Source of the DNA: Amycolatopsis mongoliensis
GTDB taxonomy: Bacteria; Actinomycetota; Actinomycetes; Mycobacteriales; Pseudonocardiaceae
Length of the DNA: 64,000 nucleotides
NCBI RefSeq assembly: GCF_030285665.1
Contig: NZ_CP127295.1
Span: forward strand, 7,068,001 to 7,132,000
Reading direction: 5' to 3'
Part shown: positions 24,646 to 33,257 of the stretch, piece after piece
Layout: the number at the start of each line of letters is the position of its first letter
How positions within the stretch are numbered: position 1 is the first letter of the stretch
Made by a program: the position numbers and the translations under genes
Notes under the pieces: generated by a model
What the model saw: the letters and a program-made list of their open reading frames with translations, nothing else
Database searches by the model: none
What the model was told of the DNA's origin: nothing

Positions 24646-24650
24646 CCCCG

Positions 24651-26234
24651 TCACCGCTCGCGCAGCAGGAAGCGCTGCAGCTTCCCGCTCGCGTTGCGCG
24701 GCAGCGCGTCGATGAACCGCACCCGGCGCGGGTACTTGTACGGCGCCGCAACGGCTTTGGCGTGCTCCTGCAGGGCGAGCACGACGTCCGGGCCCGGGGC
24801 GACGCCGGGCCGCAGCACGACGAAGGCGGTCACGACCGCGCCGCGGTCCGGGTCGGGCGTGCCGACGACCGCGCACTCCTCGACGTCCGGGTGGCGCAGC
24901 AGCACCTCTTCGACCTCGGGAGCGGCGATGTTGTAACCGGAGGAGACGATCATGTCGTCGCTGCGCGCCACGAACCGGAAATAGCCGTCGGGTTCGCGGA
25001 CGTAGGTGTCGCCGGTGATGTTCCAGCCGTCGCGGACGTAGTCGGCCTGCCGCGGGTCCTCGAGGTAGCGGCAGCCGGTGGGACCCTGCACCGCGAGCAG
25101 CCCGGGCGTGCCGTCGGGCACGGGTGTGCCGTCGAGGTCCAGGACGGCGGCGCGGAACCCGGGCACGACGGTGCCGGTCATGCCGGGACGTGCGGCTTCG
25201 TCGGCCGCGGAGATGAAGACGTGCAGCATCTCCGTGCTGCCGATGCCGTCGATGAGCGGGCGGCCGACGAGGTCGCGGTACTGCTCGGCCACGGCGGCGG
25301 GCAGGGTTTCGCCGGCGGAGACGGCGCGGCGCACCCCCTTGAGAAGCGGGCCGTCGCCGGAGCCGAGGATCGCGCGGTACGCGGTCGGCGCCGTGAACAG
25401 CACGGTCACCGACCGCTCGGCGACGACCGAGGCCAGCTCCTTGGGGGTGGCGCGTTCCAGGAGGAGCACGGACGCGCCGGCGTGCAGCGGGAAGACGAGG
25501 AGGCCGCCGAGGCCGAAGGTGAACGCCAGGGGAGGGGTGCCGCAGAAGAGGTCGTCCGCGGTGGGCCGCACGACGTGCCGGGAGAACGTGTCGGCGATGG
25601 CGAGCAGGTCGCGGTGGAAGTGCATCGTCGCCTTGGGAGTCCCGGTGGTGCCGGAGGTGAAGGCGAGCAAGGCGACGTCGTCGGCGGCGGTCGGCACGTC
25701 GGCGAAGGTTGCCGGGTACCGCGCGCAGCGGGTGGCGAGCTCGGTGCCGTAGGAGACGACGGGCAGCCCGGGCGGCAGCTCGTCGAGCAGGCGCTCGTCG
25801 CACAGGGCGACGGCCGGCCGCGCCCGGTCGACGATCTTGTCGAGCTCGTGGCGGCGCAGCATGGGCATCGTGGAGACGGCGACGGCGCCGGCCTTGAGCA
25901 CGCCCAGCCAGCAGGCCGCGAGCCACGGCGTGTTCGTGCCGCGCAGCAGCACGCGGTTCCCGGGGACGACCCCGAGCTCGGCGGTGAGGACGTGCGCGAT
26001 CCGGTTGGCGCGCGCGAGGACCTCGCCGTAGGTCCACGTCTCCTCGAGGGAGCGCAGGCAGGGCCGGTCGGCGCCGAGGCGCTCGACGGCGCCGTCGAGC
26101 AGGGCGGTGGCGGCGTTGAGCCGGTCGGGGTAGTCCAGCTCGGGCAGGTCGAAGACGAGCCGCGGCCACTGCTCCCCGGGCGGCAGCCGGTCACGGCAGA
26201 ACGAGTCGGTGTGAGCGCTGGGAGTAAGCCTCAT
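24651..26234 (-). CDS. Acyl-CoA synthetase, benzoate/2-aminobenzoate-CoA ligase-like
   Basis: The 527-residue ANL-superfamily enzyme has the AMP-binding loop LLAFTSGTTGTPKATMH and a GIGSTEMLHVF A5-type motif. The hinge GWNITGDTYVREPDGYFRFVARSDDMIVSSGYN and the C-terminal catalytic lysine segment PRNASGKLQRF also fit. Its N-terminal region (DSFCRDRLPP, PDRLNAA) resembles benzoate/anthranilate-CoA ligases, so an aromatic acid is the likely substrate. The ATG at 26234 follows GAGGAG. No further aromatic-catabolism genes are adjacent. Confidence 0.85.
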   Translation of the reverse strand: MRLTPSAHTDSFCRDRLPPGEQWPRLVFDLPELDYPDRLNAATALLDGAVERLGADRPCLRSLEETWTYGEVLARANRIAHVLTAELGVVPGNRVLLRGTNTPWLAACWLGVLKAGAVAVSTMPMLRRHELDKIVDRARPAVALCDERLLDELPPGLPVVSYGTELATRCARYPATFADVPTAADDVALLAFTSGTTGTPKATMHFHRDLLAIADTFSRHVVRPTADDLFCGTPPLAFTFGLGGLLVFPLHAGASVLLLERATPKELASVVAERSVTVLFTAPTAYRAILGSGDGPLLKGVRRAVSAGETLPAAVAEQYRDLVGRPLIDGIGSTEMLHVFISAADEAARPGMTGTVVPGFRAAVLDLDGTPVPDGTPGLLAVQGPTGCRYLEDPRQADYVRDGWNITGDTYVREPDGYFRFVARSDDMIVSSGYNIAAPEVEEVLLRHPDVEECAVVGTPDPDRGAVVTAFVVLRPGVAPGPDVVLALQEHAKAVAAPYKYPRRVRFIDALPRNASGKLQRFLLRER

Positions 26235-26444
26235 CGCAGCTCCTCGGATCGACCTGGCCTGCCCGAAACGTAGCACTCGTTGCGACCGTCGAGAAGACGC
26301 AATGTCGCACCGATGACGGCGGCGACGAGGAAGCGATATCACTCCGTGGACCGGGAACCGCGCAGAGTGACGGCCGGGCGCGCGGGGACGCCGCGGAGCG
26401 CTGCCTGTCACCGGCTCCGTCGGACCGTCCTCAAAGGATGGACG

Positions 26445-27158
26445 TCACTCCGCGGGAGGCGCGACCGCGGCGTCCGGCTGGTTCGCACGGCGCAGGGAAT
26501 CGGCCACGAACCCGTTGGCCTTCAGCTCTTCGACCAGATCGCACAGGAACGCGACCGTCGCCGGGTGGCGATCGGGTGTGGTCCCGACAGCCTGCTGGAT
26601 CTGCATGAACCGCTCCGGAATCACCCGCGTCCCCGGGTGCGAAGAGACGTACGCGGTCATCGGCTGCCGGATCCCGGCCGCCACCTCGAGACTCTGCTCC
26701 TCGAACGCCGCGACGCCGTCCGCGCCTCGCACGACCGTCGCATGCGCAAGGGTCCGGGTCAGGAACAGGTCGTAGGCCGACCCCTGCTTCACGCCGATCC
26801 GGACGCCCGGCCGGTCGACGTCCGCGGGCGAGCCGAACGGCGAATCCTCCGGCACCACGAACGCGCCCTCGATGACGACGTACGGCGCGGTGAAGGCCAC
26901 CGAGGCCGCGCGCGCCGGCTCGATCGCCAGGAAGCACAGGTCCGCCGCGCCCGAGGTCAGCGCCTCGAACGACTTCCGGGCCGCGTCGAAGCACACGAAC
27001 TCCACCGGCACCTCGAGCCGCGCCGCCACCTCGCGCGCGAGGTCGACCGTGACGCCCCCGGGCGCGTCCGGCGTCCCGTGGGCGAGCACCGGGTTCCCGA
27101 GGTTGACCGCGGCGCGCAGCACGCCGGTGGGGGCGAGGTCGGCGGAAAGATCTCCCAT
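26445..27158 (-). CDS. Solute-binding protein family 3-like protein without signal peptide
   Basis: The 237-residue protein matches the amino-acid-type periplasmic binding fold: TGVLRAAVNLGNPV, GVTVDLAREVAARL, FTAPYVVIEGAFVVPEDS and RIGVKQGSAYD. The N-terminus (MGDLSADLAP) has neither a signal peptide nor a lipobox, and no permease or ATPase gene is near. It may act in the cytoplasm as a ligand binder or be an enzyme with this fold. There is no operon partner; the epimerase upstream is 50 bases away on the same strand and could be cotranscribed. Confidence 0.75.
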   Translation of the reverse strand: MGDLSADLAPTGVLRAAVNLGNPVLAHGTPDAPGGVTVDLAREVAARLEVPVEFVCFDAARKSFEALTSGAADLCFLAIEPARAASVAFTAPYVVIEGAFVVPEDSPFGSPADVDRPGVRIGVKQGSAYDLFLTRTLAHATVVRGADGVAAFEEQSLEVAAGIRQPMTAYVSSHPGTRVIPERFMQIQQAVGTTPDRHPATVAFLCDLVEELKANGFVADSLRRANQPDAAVAPPAE

Positions 27159-27207
27159 GACCGGCGAGGGTAACGGCGGGAACGGCCGTGAGCGGGGCGA
27201 ATGTTGT

Positions 27208-28242
27208 TCACGCCACGGGCGGCCGGTCCGGCGCCGTCAGCTCGAAGACCGTCTCCTGGTGGTAGACCTCGCCCGGCCGGAGCACCGTGCTCGGGAAGTC
27301 CGGCCGGTTCGGCGAGTCCGGGAAGTGCTGGGCCTCCAGCGCGAACCCCGCGCCGGGGCTGCCGAGGTGGTTGCCCGAATAGAACTGCAGGCCCGGCTCG
27401 GTCGTCCACATCGTGAGCAGCCGGCCGGACGTCGGCTCCCAGGCCCGGGCGGCGAACGGCGCGCCGTCGTCGAGGACCCAGTTGTGGTCGTAGCCGTGGC
27501 CGATCGCCAGCTGGGGGTCGGGGGCGCCGAGGCGGGCGCCGATCGTCGTCGCGCGGCGGAAGTCGAACGGGGTGCCGTCGACCGGGGCCGGGGCGCCCAC
27601 CGGGATCAGGTTCTCGTCGGTGGGGCAGTACCGGCTCGCGGCGATCGACAGCGAGTGGTCGTGCACCGAACCGGCGCCGGCCAGGTTCCAGTAGGTGTGG
27701 TTGGTCAGGTTGACGACCGTCGGGGCGTCCGTGGTCGCGCGGTAGGTGATCCGGAGCCGTGAGCCGAGGCGGTACGTCACCTCCGTGGTGAGCCGGCCGG
27801 GGTAGCCCTGGTCGCCGTCCGGGCTGACCAGCGTGAGCCGCACGCCGCCGGGAACCGGGGCCGCCGACCACACCCGCGTGTCGAACCCGGCCGGGCCGCC
27901 GTGCAGGCTGTTCTTCCCGTCGTTCACCGGTACCCGGTGCAGGACGCCGTCGAGGGTGAACGCGCCGCCGGCGATCCGGTTGGCGAACCGGCCGATCAGC
28001 GCGCCCAGGAAGACCCGCGGGGCGCCCGGCCGGTTGTTCGCGACGTAGCCGTCGAGGTCGGGGTAGCCCAGGACGACGTCGGCCGGCCGCCCGTGCCGGT
28101 CCGGCGCTTGCACGGACTGGATGACGCCGCCGTAGTCGAGCACGCGGACGGTGAGCCCGCCGGGCCGGGAGAGGGTGTACCGGTGGACGTCGGTGTCGCC
28201 GACGCGCCCGAAGAACTCCCGGGTGAGTTCGGAAAGGGTCAT
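27208..28242 (-). CDS. galM: Aldose 1-epimerase
   Basis: The 344-residue galactose mutarotase-like protein has the conserved NLTNHTYWNLAG and GHGYDHNWVL segments with the two catalytic histidines. LQFYSGNHLG and the C-terminal FALEAQHFPDSPN with the catalytic glutamate region complete the set. It interconverts alpha and beta anomers of hexoses or pentoses. The ATG at 28242 follows GGGGAGGA. A perfect LacI-type operator stands 24 bases upstream and resembles the one before the GH43 gene, suggesting a shared sugar regulon. Confidence 0.9.
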   Translation of the reverse strand: MTLSELTREFFGRVGDTDVHRYTLSRPGGLTVRVLDYGGVIQSVQAPDRHGRPADVVLGYPDLDGYVANNRPGAPRVFLGALIGRFANRIAGGAFTLDGVLHRVPVNDGKNSLHGGPAGFDTRVWSAAPVPGGVRLTLVSPDGDQGYPGRLTTEVTYRLGSRLRITYRATTDAPTVVNLTNHTYWNLAGAGSVHDHSLSIAASRYCPTDENLIPVGAPAPVDGTPFDFRRATTIGARLGAPDPQLAIGHGYDHNWVLDDGAPFAARAWEPTSGRLLTMWTTEPGLQFYSGNHLGSPGAGFALEAQHFPDSPNRPDFPSTVLRPGEVYHQETVFELTAPDRPPVA

Positions 28243-28265
28243 CGGCCGGTCCTCCCCACAGCATT

Positions 28266-28281
28266 CTGTTAGCGCTAACAG
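28266..28281. promoter_or_regulatory. Perfect LacI-family-like operator upstream of galM
   Basis: CTGTTAGCGCTAACAG is a perfect 16-bp palindrome centred on CG, located just upstream of the epimerase. It differs at only a few positions from the site at 491-506. Confidence 0.7.
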
Positions 28282-28315
28282 CATGGTGGGGAGGACGCCG
28301 TCCGGTCAAGGCCCG

Positions 28316-29551
28316 TCAGTGCTCACCCGGCGGCTGCGTGCCCAGCAGCTGGTGCGCCCGCAGGGCTATCTGGATCTCCAGCCGGTGCGCCGGATCCGCC
28401 AGCCGGTCGCCGAAGAGGTCGCTCAGCTGGCTCACGCGGTAGCGCACGGTCTGCGGGTGGACGCCCAGTGCCTGCGCGATGTCCGGGGTGTTCCCGTTGT
28501 GTTCGAGCCAGCTCAGCAACGTTTCGGCGAGGCGGACCTGCTGCTTCACCGTCAGGCCCGCGAACGGGGCCAGGGTCTTCGCCGACAGCGCGTCGAGCAG
28601 GAACCGGTCCAGCAGCAGCCAGTGCGTCGCCAGGTGGTCGGCCGTGTGCGTCACCACGTGGTCGCCGACCAGGCCGCGGCGGACCAGGTCGAGCGTGCGG
28701 CGGGCCCACAGCGACGACGTCGCCGCGTCGGCCGGCCGGACCCGGGGGCCGACGGCGGCGCGCCAGCCCGGCAGCCGGCCCTCCAGCCCCCGCAGGTCGC
28801 GGTCCGGGTTCGGGGTCAGCAGGCAGGGCTCGGTGCCTTCGAGGTCGAGCAGGACGTCGTCGGCGACCTGCGGAGCCGGTGTCAGGTGCTGCTCGCTGCG
28901 CGGTTCGAGCGCGACGACCGTCACCCACTCCGGCATGGTCCACTTCGCGGCCTTCGCCATCGTCGCGATCGTCGCCGGGGACGACGGCGGACTGGCCAGG
29001 AGGAGTTCGAGCAGCCGGCGGCGACGGCGTTCGAGCGTCCCGGTCGCCATCGCCTGCGCCAGCGTGTACCCCTCGACCGAGTACGCCGAAATCTCTTCCA
29101 CGTAGGCGAAGATCGCCTCCGCGCCGACGCACAGCACGGCCGCGGGGAAGCGGTGGGCCTGGCCCAGCTCCGCCACGTACCGCCACGCGGCGCGCCCGCC
29201 CGCGCGGTAGGCGGCCTGCAGCGAGTTCAGGCTGCCGCCGTCGTGGTGAACGCGCTTTCCGACCTCCCGGAACAACTTCGGCCAGTTGTCCTCTGTGGAC
29301 GCCACGTCGTCGATGCTGTCGATGCAGCTGACCACGGCCCGCTCGATCGCCAGCACGATCATCTTCCCGAACTCGCCTTCGAGGGGCTTGGCGTACTCGG
29401 GCACGGCCCGCTGGATCTCTTCGAGGATCCGCCGGGCCAGGGGGTCGGCGTGCGGCCGGAACCGCCGCGCGAGCTCGGCCGGCAGTGAGCACCACAGCTG
29501 CTGTGCCCGGCCGGTGCCGCGGGGGTGCGGGACGGTGATCGTCCGGGTCAT
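28316..29551 (-). CDS. PucR-type transcriptional regulator (FasR/MabR-like)
   Basis: The 411-residue protein ends with the PucR-family HTH (TLLSWLEHNGNTPDIAQALGVHPQ... then TVRYRVSQLSDLFGDRL, about residues 340-395). An N-terminal helical domain and a central GGDEF-like/PucR region precede it. Length and layout resemble the actinobacterial FasR and MabR regulators of fatty-acid and mycolate synthesis; that assignment is by resemblance only. It is divergent from the mmpL-type gene that opens the lipid locus, 234 bases away. A paralogue lies at 46719-47885, on the other side of the locus. ATG at 29551 has GGGGTGG before it. Confidence 0.82.
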   Translation of the reverse strand: MTRTITVPHPRGTGRAQQLWCSLPAELARRFRPHADPLARRILEEIQRAVPEYAKPLEGEFGKMIVLAIERAVVSCIDSIDDVASTEDNWPKLFREVGKRVHHDGGSLNSLQAAYRAGGRAAWRYVAELGQAHRFPAAVLCVGAEAIFAYVEEISAYSVEGYTLAQAMATGTLERRRRRLLELLLASPPSSPATIATMAKAAKWTMPEWVTVVALEPRSEQHLTPAPQVADDVLLDLEGTEPCLLTPNPDRDLRGLEGRLPGWRAAVGPRVRPADAATSSLWARRTLDLVRRGLVGDHVVTHTADHLATHWLLLDRFLLDALSAKTLAPFAGLTVKQQVRLAETLLSWLEHNGNTPDIAQALGVHPQTVRYRVSQLSDLFGDRLADPAHRLEIQIALRAHQLLGTQPPGEH

Positions 29552-29785
29552 GGCCACCCCTTTTCCGCGTCGTCGCGAAGGTCATGTACGCACACGGAAA
29601 CGAGATTGGCAACTGCCGGATCTACGCCCGGACCGGGTTCTGTCATGCGGGGACCAACGACCGCGCGCGGTTTTGTCACCCGTCCGACAAACGGCGGAAC
29701 ACTCACGGCCGCAAGGGTTTCCGGAATGCGATTTGTGAGCCCGGCCCGTATCTTCGCGGGCCTTTCCGTAGTTAGCGTGATCACC

Positions 29786-31780
29786 ATGACGGCCGTCGTT
29801 TCGTGGTGCTTCCGCCACTCCGGTGTGGTGGTCGCGTGGTGGCTGACGGCGCTGGCGGGGCTCGTCGCCGCCGTGCTGCACACCGGCGCGGACTTCCGCG
29901 ACACGGTCGACCTGCCCACCGCGGACAGCACCGCCGCGGCCCGTTTGCTGCGCGGCACCGGCACCGAAGAACGCGTCGTCGTCCGCGCGCCGGACGGCCC
30001 GATCGACTCGGGCACCGGCCGCGCCCGGCTCGACGCCTTCGCCGCGCGGCTGGCGGCGCTCCCGCACGTCGTGGCCGTCGGGCCGCCGCCCGGCGAGGTG
30101 TCGGCCGACCACCGGACCGCGGTGCTGCCCGTCCGGTTCGACGCGCCGGCCGCGGACCTCGGCCAAGGCACGGCGGACGCCTTCGCGGACATCGTGCGGG
30201 ACCCGGGCGGCCTGACCGCCGGAGCGTCGGGGGAGCTCTCGGCGATGACGGCGGCCGCGCCGGACCTGGGCAACGCCGGGATCGGCCTGCTCGCCGCGGC
30301 CCTCGTGCTGCTGGTCACGTTCCGCTCGGCGGCGTGCGTCCTGCTCCCGGTCCTCACCGCGTCGGTGTCGGTCGGCTGTGCTCTCGCCGTCGTCACGCTG
30401 GTGTCGCACGTCATGACCGTCCCGAAGATCAGCACCGAGATCGCCGCATTGCTGGGCCTCGGGGTCGGCGTCGACTACGCGTTGTTCGTGCTCACCCGCT
30501 TCCGGCAGGGACGCCGGGAAGGTGCGGACCCCGCGGCGGCGCTGGCCGTCGCGGCGGCGACGTCGGGCCGCAGCGTGGTCTTCGCCGGGATCACCGTGTG
30601 CGTCTCGCTGGCGGGCATGCTGACCGTCGGCCTGCCGTTCCTCGACGGGATCGCCGTCGCGGCCGCGGTTTCCGTGCTGCTCACCGCGGCCGCCGCGCTG
30701 ACCCTGCTGCCCGCGTTGCTGCGGCCGGTGGCCGCGCGGATGCGGATCCCGGCGGAGGGGAGCGGCCGCCGGTGGGCCCGCCTGGCGCGTGCGGTGACCG
30801 GGCGGCCGGGCCCGTGCACGCTGGCCGCGTTGCTGGTCGTGGCCGTGCTCGCGCTGCCGATGACCGGGCTGCGGCTCGGGGTGCCGGACGCCGCCCTGGA
30901 CCCGCCCGGCAGTGTCACGCGGACGGCCGCCGAACTGCTGCGCGACGCGTTCGGCCCGGGCGCCGGCGCGCCGCTACTGGTGACCGGCACAGGCGACCCG
31001 TCGCTGGGCACGCTCCGCGAGGCGCTGCTCGCCCGCGCCGATGTCGGGCCCCCGGCGACTCTGCCGGACGGCGGCTGGCTGCTCACGGTCACCCCGCGCA
31101 CCGCACCCGACGACCCGGCCACCGGCGAGCTGCTGACCTGGACGCGGGCGATGGCCACGACCGTCGGCGGTCCGGACACCCACGTCGGCGGGCTCGTCGC
31201 GGCCCGGGCGGACTTCTCCGCGGCCATCACCGCGCGGCTGCCGCTGTTCCTCTTCAGCGTCGTCGGCATCTCGGTGCTGCTGCTCGCCTGGGTGTTCCGC
31301 AGCGTGCTGATCCCGCTGACGGCCGCGGTGATGAACCTGCTGACCGCGGCCGCGACGACGGGCGCGGTCGTGTTCGCCTTCGGCGGCCCGATCGAGCCCT
31401 ACCTGCCGGTGTTCCTGTTCGCCGGGCTGTTCGGCCTGTCGATGGACTACGAGGTCTTCCTCATCGCGCGCATCCAGGAGGCGTGGCGCCGCCGCGGCGA
31501 CACCCGGGCCGCGGTCGTCGACGGCGTCGCGGCGACCGGCCGGACCATCACCGCGGCCGCGCTGATCATGGCGCTGGTGTTCGTGGCGTTCGCCTTCGTG
31601 GACGCCCGCGTCGTGCGGGAGGCCGGGGTGGGGCTGACCGTCGCGGTGCTCCTCGACGCGGTCGTCGTGCGGTGCGTGCTGGTCCCGGCGGTGATGGCGT
31701 GGTTCGGCGAAGCCAACTGGTGGTTCCCGCGGCCCTCTCGCGCCCGGATCACCCGCGAGCCGGTGGGAAGTGCGCGATGA
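29786..31780 (+). CDS. MmpL/RND-family lipid transporter
   Basis: The 664-residue protein has the MmpL two-half layout. Each half has a first membrane helix, an extracytoplasmic domain and a block of five to six helices. GLGVGVDYALFVLTRFRQGR in the first half and GLSMDYEVFLIARIQEAWRRRG in the second are the family signature helices with the proton-relay D-Y pairs. It is shorter than MmpL3 and lacks a long C-terminal tail. ATG at 29786 lies eight bases after a TAGCGT -10 element, so the message may be leaderless; an in-frame ATG at 29726 is an alternative. It probably exports the lipid made by the genes downstream. Confidence 0.87.
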   Translation: MTAVVSWCFRHSGVVVAWWLTALAGLVAAVLHTGADFRDTVDLPTADSTAAARLLRGTGTEERVVVRAPDGPIDSGTGRARLDAFAARLAALPHVVAVGPPPGEVSADHRTAVLPVRFDAPAADLGQGTADAFADIVRDPGGLTAGASGELSAMTAAAPDLGNAGIGLLAAALVLLVTFRSAACVLLPVLTASVSVGCALAVVTLVSHVMTVPKISTEIAALLGLGVGVDYALFVLTRFRQGRREGADPAAALAVAAATSGRSVVFAGITVCVSLAGMLTVGLPFLDGIAVAAAVSVLLTAAAALTLLPALLRPVAARMRIPAEGSGRRWARLARAVTGRPGPCTLAALLVVAVLALPMTGLRLGVPDAALDPPGSVTRTAAELLRDAFGPGAGAPLLVTGTGDPSLGTLREALLARADVGPPATLPDGGWLLTVTPRTAPDDPATGELLTWTRAMATTVGGPDTHVGGLVAARADFSAAITARLPLFLFSVVGISVLLLAWVFRSVLIPLTAAVMNLLTAAATTGAVVFAFGGPIEPYLPVFLFAGLFGLSMDYEVFLIARIQEAWRRRGDTRAAVVDGVAATGRTITAAALIMALVFVAFAFVDARVVREAGVGLTVAVLLDAVVVRCVLVPAVMAWFGEANWWFPRPSRARITREPVGSAR

Positions 31781-33165
31781 CCCGGCGGACCCTGGTGCTG
31801 ATCGCGCTCGGCGCGTTCGTCACGACCCTGGACAACACCATCGTCGCGGCCGGTGCACCCTCGATCGCCCGCGACCTCGGGCTGGACCTCGGGACGCTGC
31901 AGTGGGTCGCCCTCGGCTACATGCTCCCCTTCGCCGGGCTGCTCCTGGTGGCGGGCACCCTGATCGACCGCTGGGGCCGGCGCCCGGCACTGCTGGCCGG
32001 GCTGCTCGCGTTCGGGGTCGGCGCGGCCGCCGGCGGGCTGGCCGGTTCGGCGGGCCTGCTCGTCGCCGCCCGGGTGCTGCAGGGTGCGGCGGCGGCGTTC
32101 CTGGTGCCCGGCCTGCTGAGCCTGCTGCGGTCGAACCTCGACGCGCGGGGCCGGACGCTCGGTGCCGCCGTGTGGACGGCGTGCCTGGCCGCCGCGCTGG
32201 CGCTGGGCCCGGCGCTCGGCGGGCTGCTGAGCGAATACCTCGGCTGGGCCTGGATCTTCTTCGTCAACCTCCCGTTCGTGGCGGCGATGCTCGTCCTGCT
32301 GCCGGGGACGGTGCCACCCGGGCGCGACCCGTCGGCGCCGCGCCCGGCCGCCGGGGCGATGGCCGTCGTGACGGCGAGCCTGGTCCTGCTCACCGCGGCG
32401 CTCGTCGAACTGGGCGAGGCTCCCCGGACCGGGGTCGTCCTGCTGGCGGCGGGCGCCGCGCTCGGCGTGGGGTTCGTGCTGCGGGAGCGCCGGACGCGGG
32501 AGCGGCTGGTGCCGGCCGACCTGACCGGCAACCGGGTGTTCGCGGGCTCGCTCGCCGTGCAGGTGCTGTGGGGGCTCGGGATCTCGGGCATCGTCTTCTT
32601 CACACCTCTGCTGCACCAGGAGTTCCTCGGTCTCGACCCGGTGCGGGCCGGGTTGCCGCTGGCGCTCGTCGCGGTCGCGGTGGTGGCCGCGACGCCGCTG
32701 GTCCCGGGGGCGGTGGCCCGGTTCGGTCCGCCTCGGACGGTCGCCGCCGGGCTCGCCGTGGTCGCCTGCGGCCTGCTCGTCCTCGCCGTCGTGAACCACC
32801 TCCCGGCGGTTCCCCCGCGGGTGCCGGGACTGGTGCTGATCGGGGCCGGCTCGGCGTTCACGACGCCGTTGACGTCGCACGCGCTGGACGTCGTGGCCGC
32901 ACGGCGGTCCGGGACGGCGTCCGGGCTGCTCACGGCGTCCCGCGAGCTGTCGAGTGCGCTGGGCGTCGCGCTGATCGGCGCCGTCCTGACGGCGGTCCGG
33001 GGGGTGCGGCTCGGTGCGGGCGCGCCGCCGGGAGGGGCGCTGGCCGCGGGCTACACCGCCGGCCTCCTCGCGGCGGCCGGGCTGACGTTCGCCGGCGCGC
33101 TGCTGGCCGTGCGCGTGGTGCGGAGCCCGACCTCGTCGCCGCGTGACAAACGCGCGGTGCCGTAA
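31777..33165 (+). CDS. MFS drug:H+ antiporter-family transporter (DHA2-like)
   Basis: The 462-residue membrane protein has 12-14 hydrophobic segments and the family signatures FVTTLDNTIVAAGAPSIARDL in helix 1, GTLIDRWGRRPAL in loop 2-3 and the antiporter motif region ALGPALGGLLSEYLGWAWIF. Its ATG overlaps the mmpL stop (ATGA), so the two transporters are translationally coupled. Export of a lipid precursor or product of the downstream synthase is inferred from the operon, not from sequence. Confidence 0.88.
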   Translation: MTRRTLVLIALGAFVTTLDNTIVAAGAPSIARDLGLDLGTLQWVALGYMLPFAGLLLVAGTLIDRWGRRPALLAGLLAFGVGAAAGGLAGSAGLLVAARVLQGAAAAFLVPGLLSLLRSNLDARGRTLGAAVWTACLAAALALGPALGGLLSEYLGWAWIFFVNLPFVAAMLVLLPGTVPPGRDPSAPRPAAGAMAVVTASLVLLTAALVELGEAPRTGVVLLAAGAALGVGFVLRERRTRERLVPADLTGNRVFAGSLAVQVLWGLGISGIVFFTPLLHQEFLGLDPVRAGLPLALVAVAVVAATPLVPGAVARFGPPRTVAAGLAVVACGLLVLAVVNHLPAVPPRVPGLVLIGAGSAFTTPLTSHALDVVAARRSGTASGLLTASRELSSALGVALIGAVLTAVRGVRLGAGAPPGGALAAGYTAGLLAAAGLTFAGALLAVRVVRSPTSSPRDKRAVP

Positions 33166-33257
33166 TCCGTGTGCCGGTGAGCATCGGAATTCGCTTGATT
33201 GACAACCGCCGGGAAGCAGCTATTCACTGCGCCGGCAAACGCTATCTGCGAGGAGCC

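Larger units (their letters stand above)
24239..24650. other. Intergenic region with an orphan promoter and a terminator
   Basis: Between two minus-strand genes, no convincing ORF was found. Possible frames have unlikely composition. The right part holds a LexA-like box with a -10 element facing plus (24545-24582) and an inverted repeat ending the acyl-CoA ligase gene (24602-24645). Bases 24239-24540 show nothing recognisable. Confidence 0.5.
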
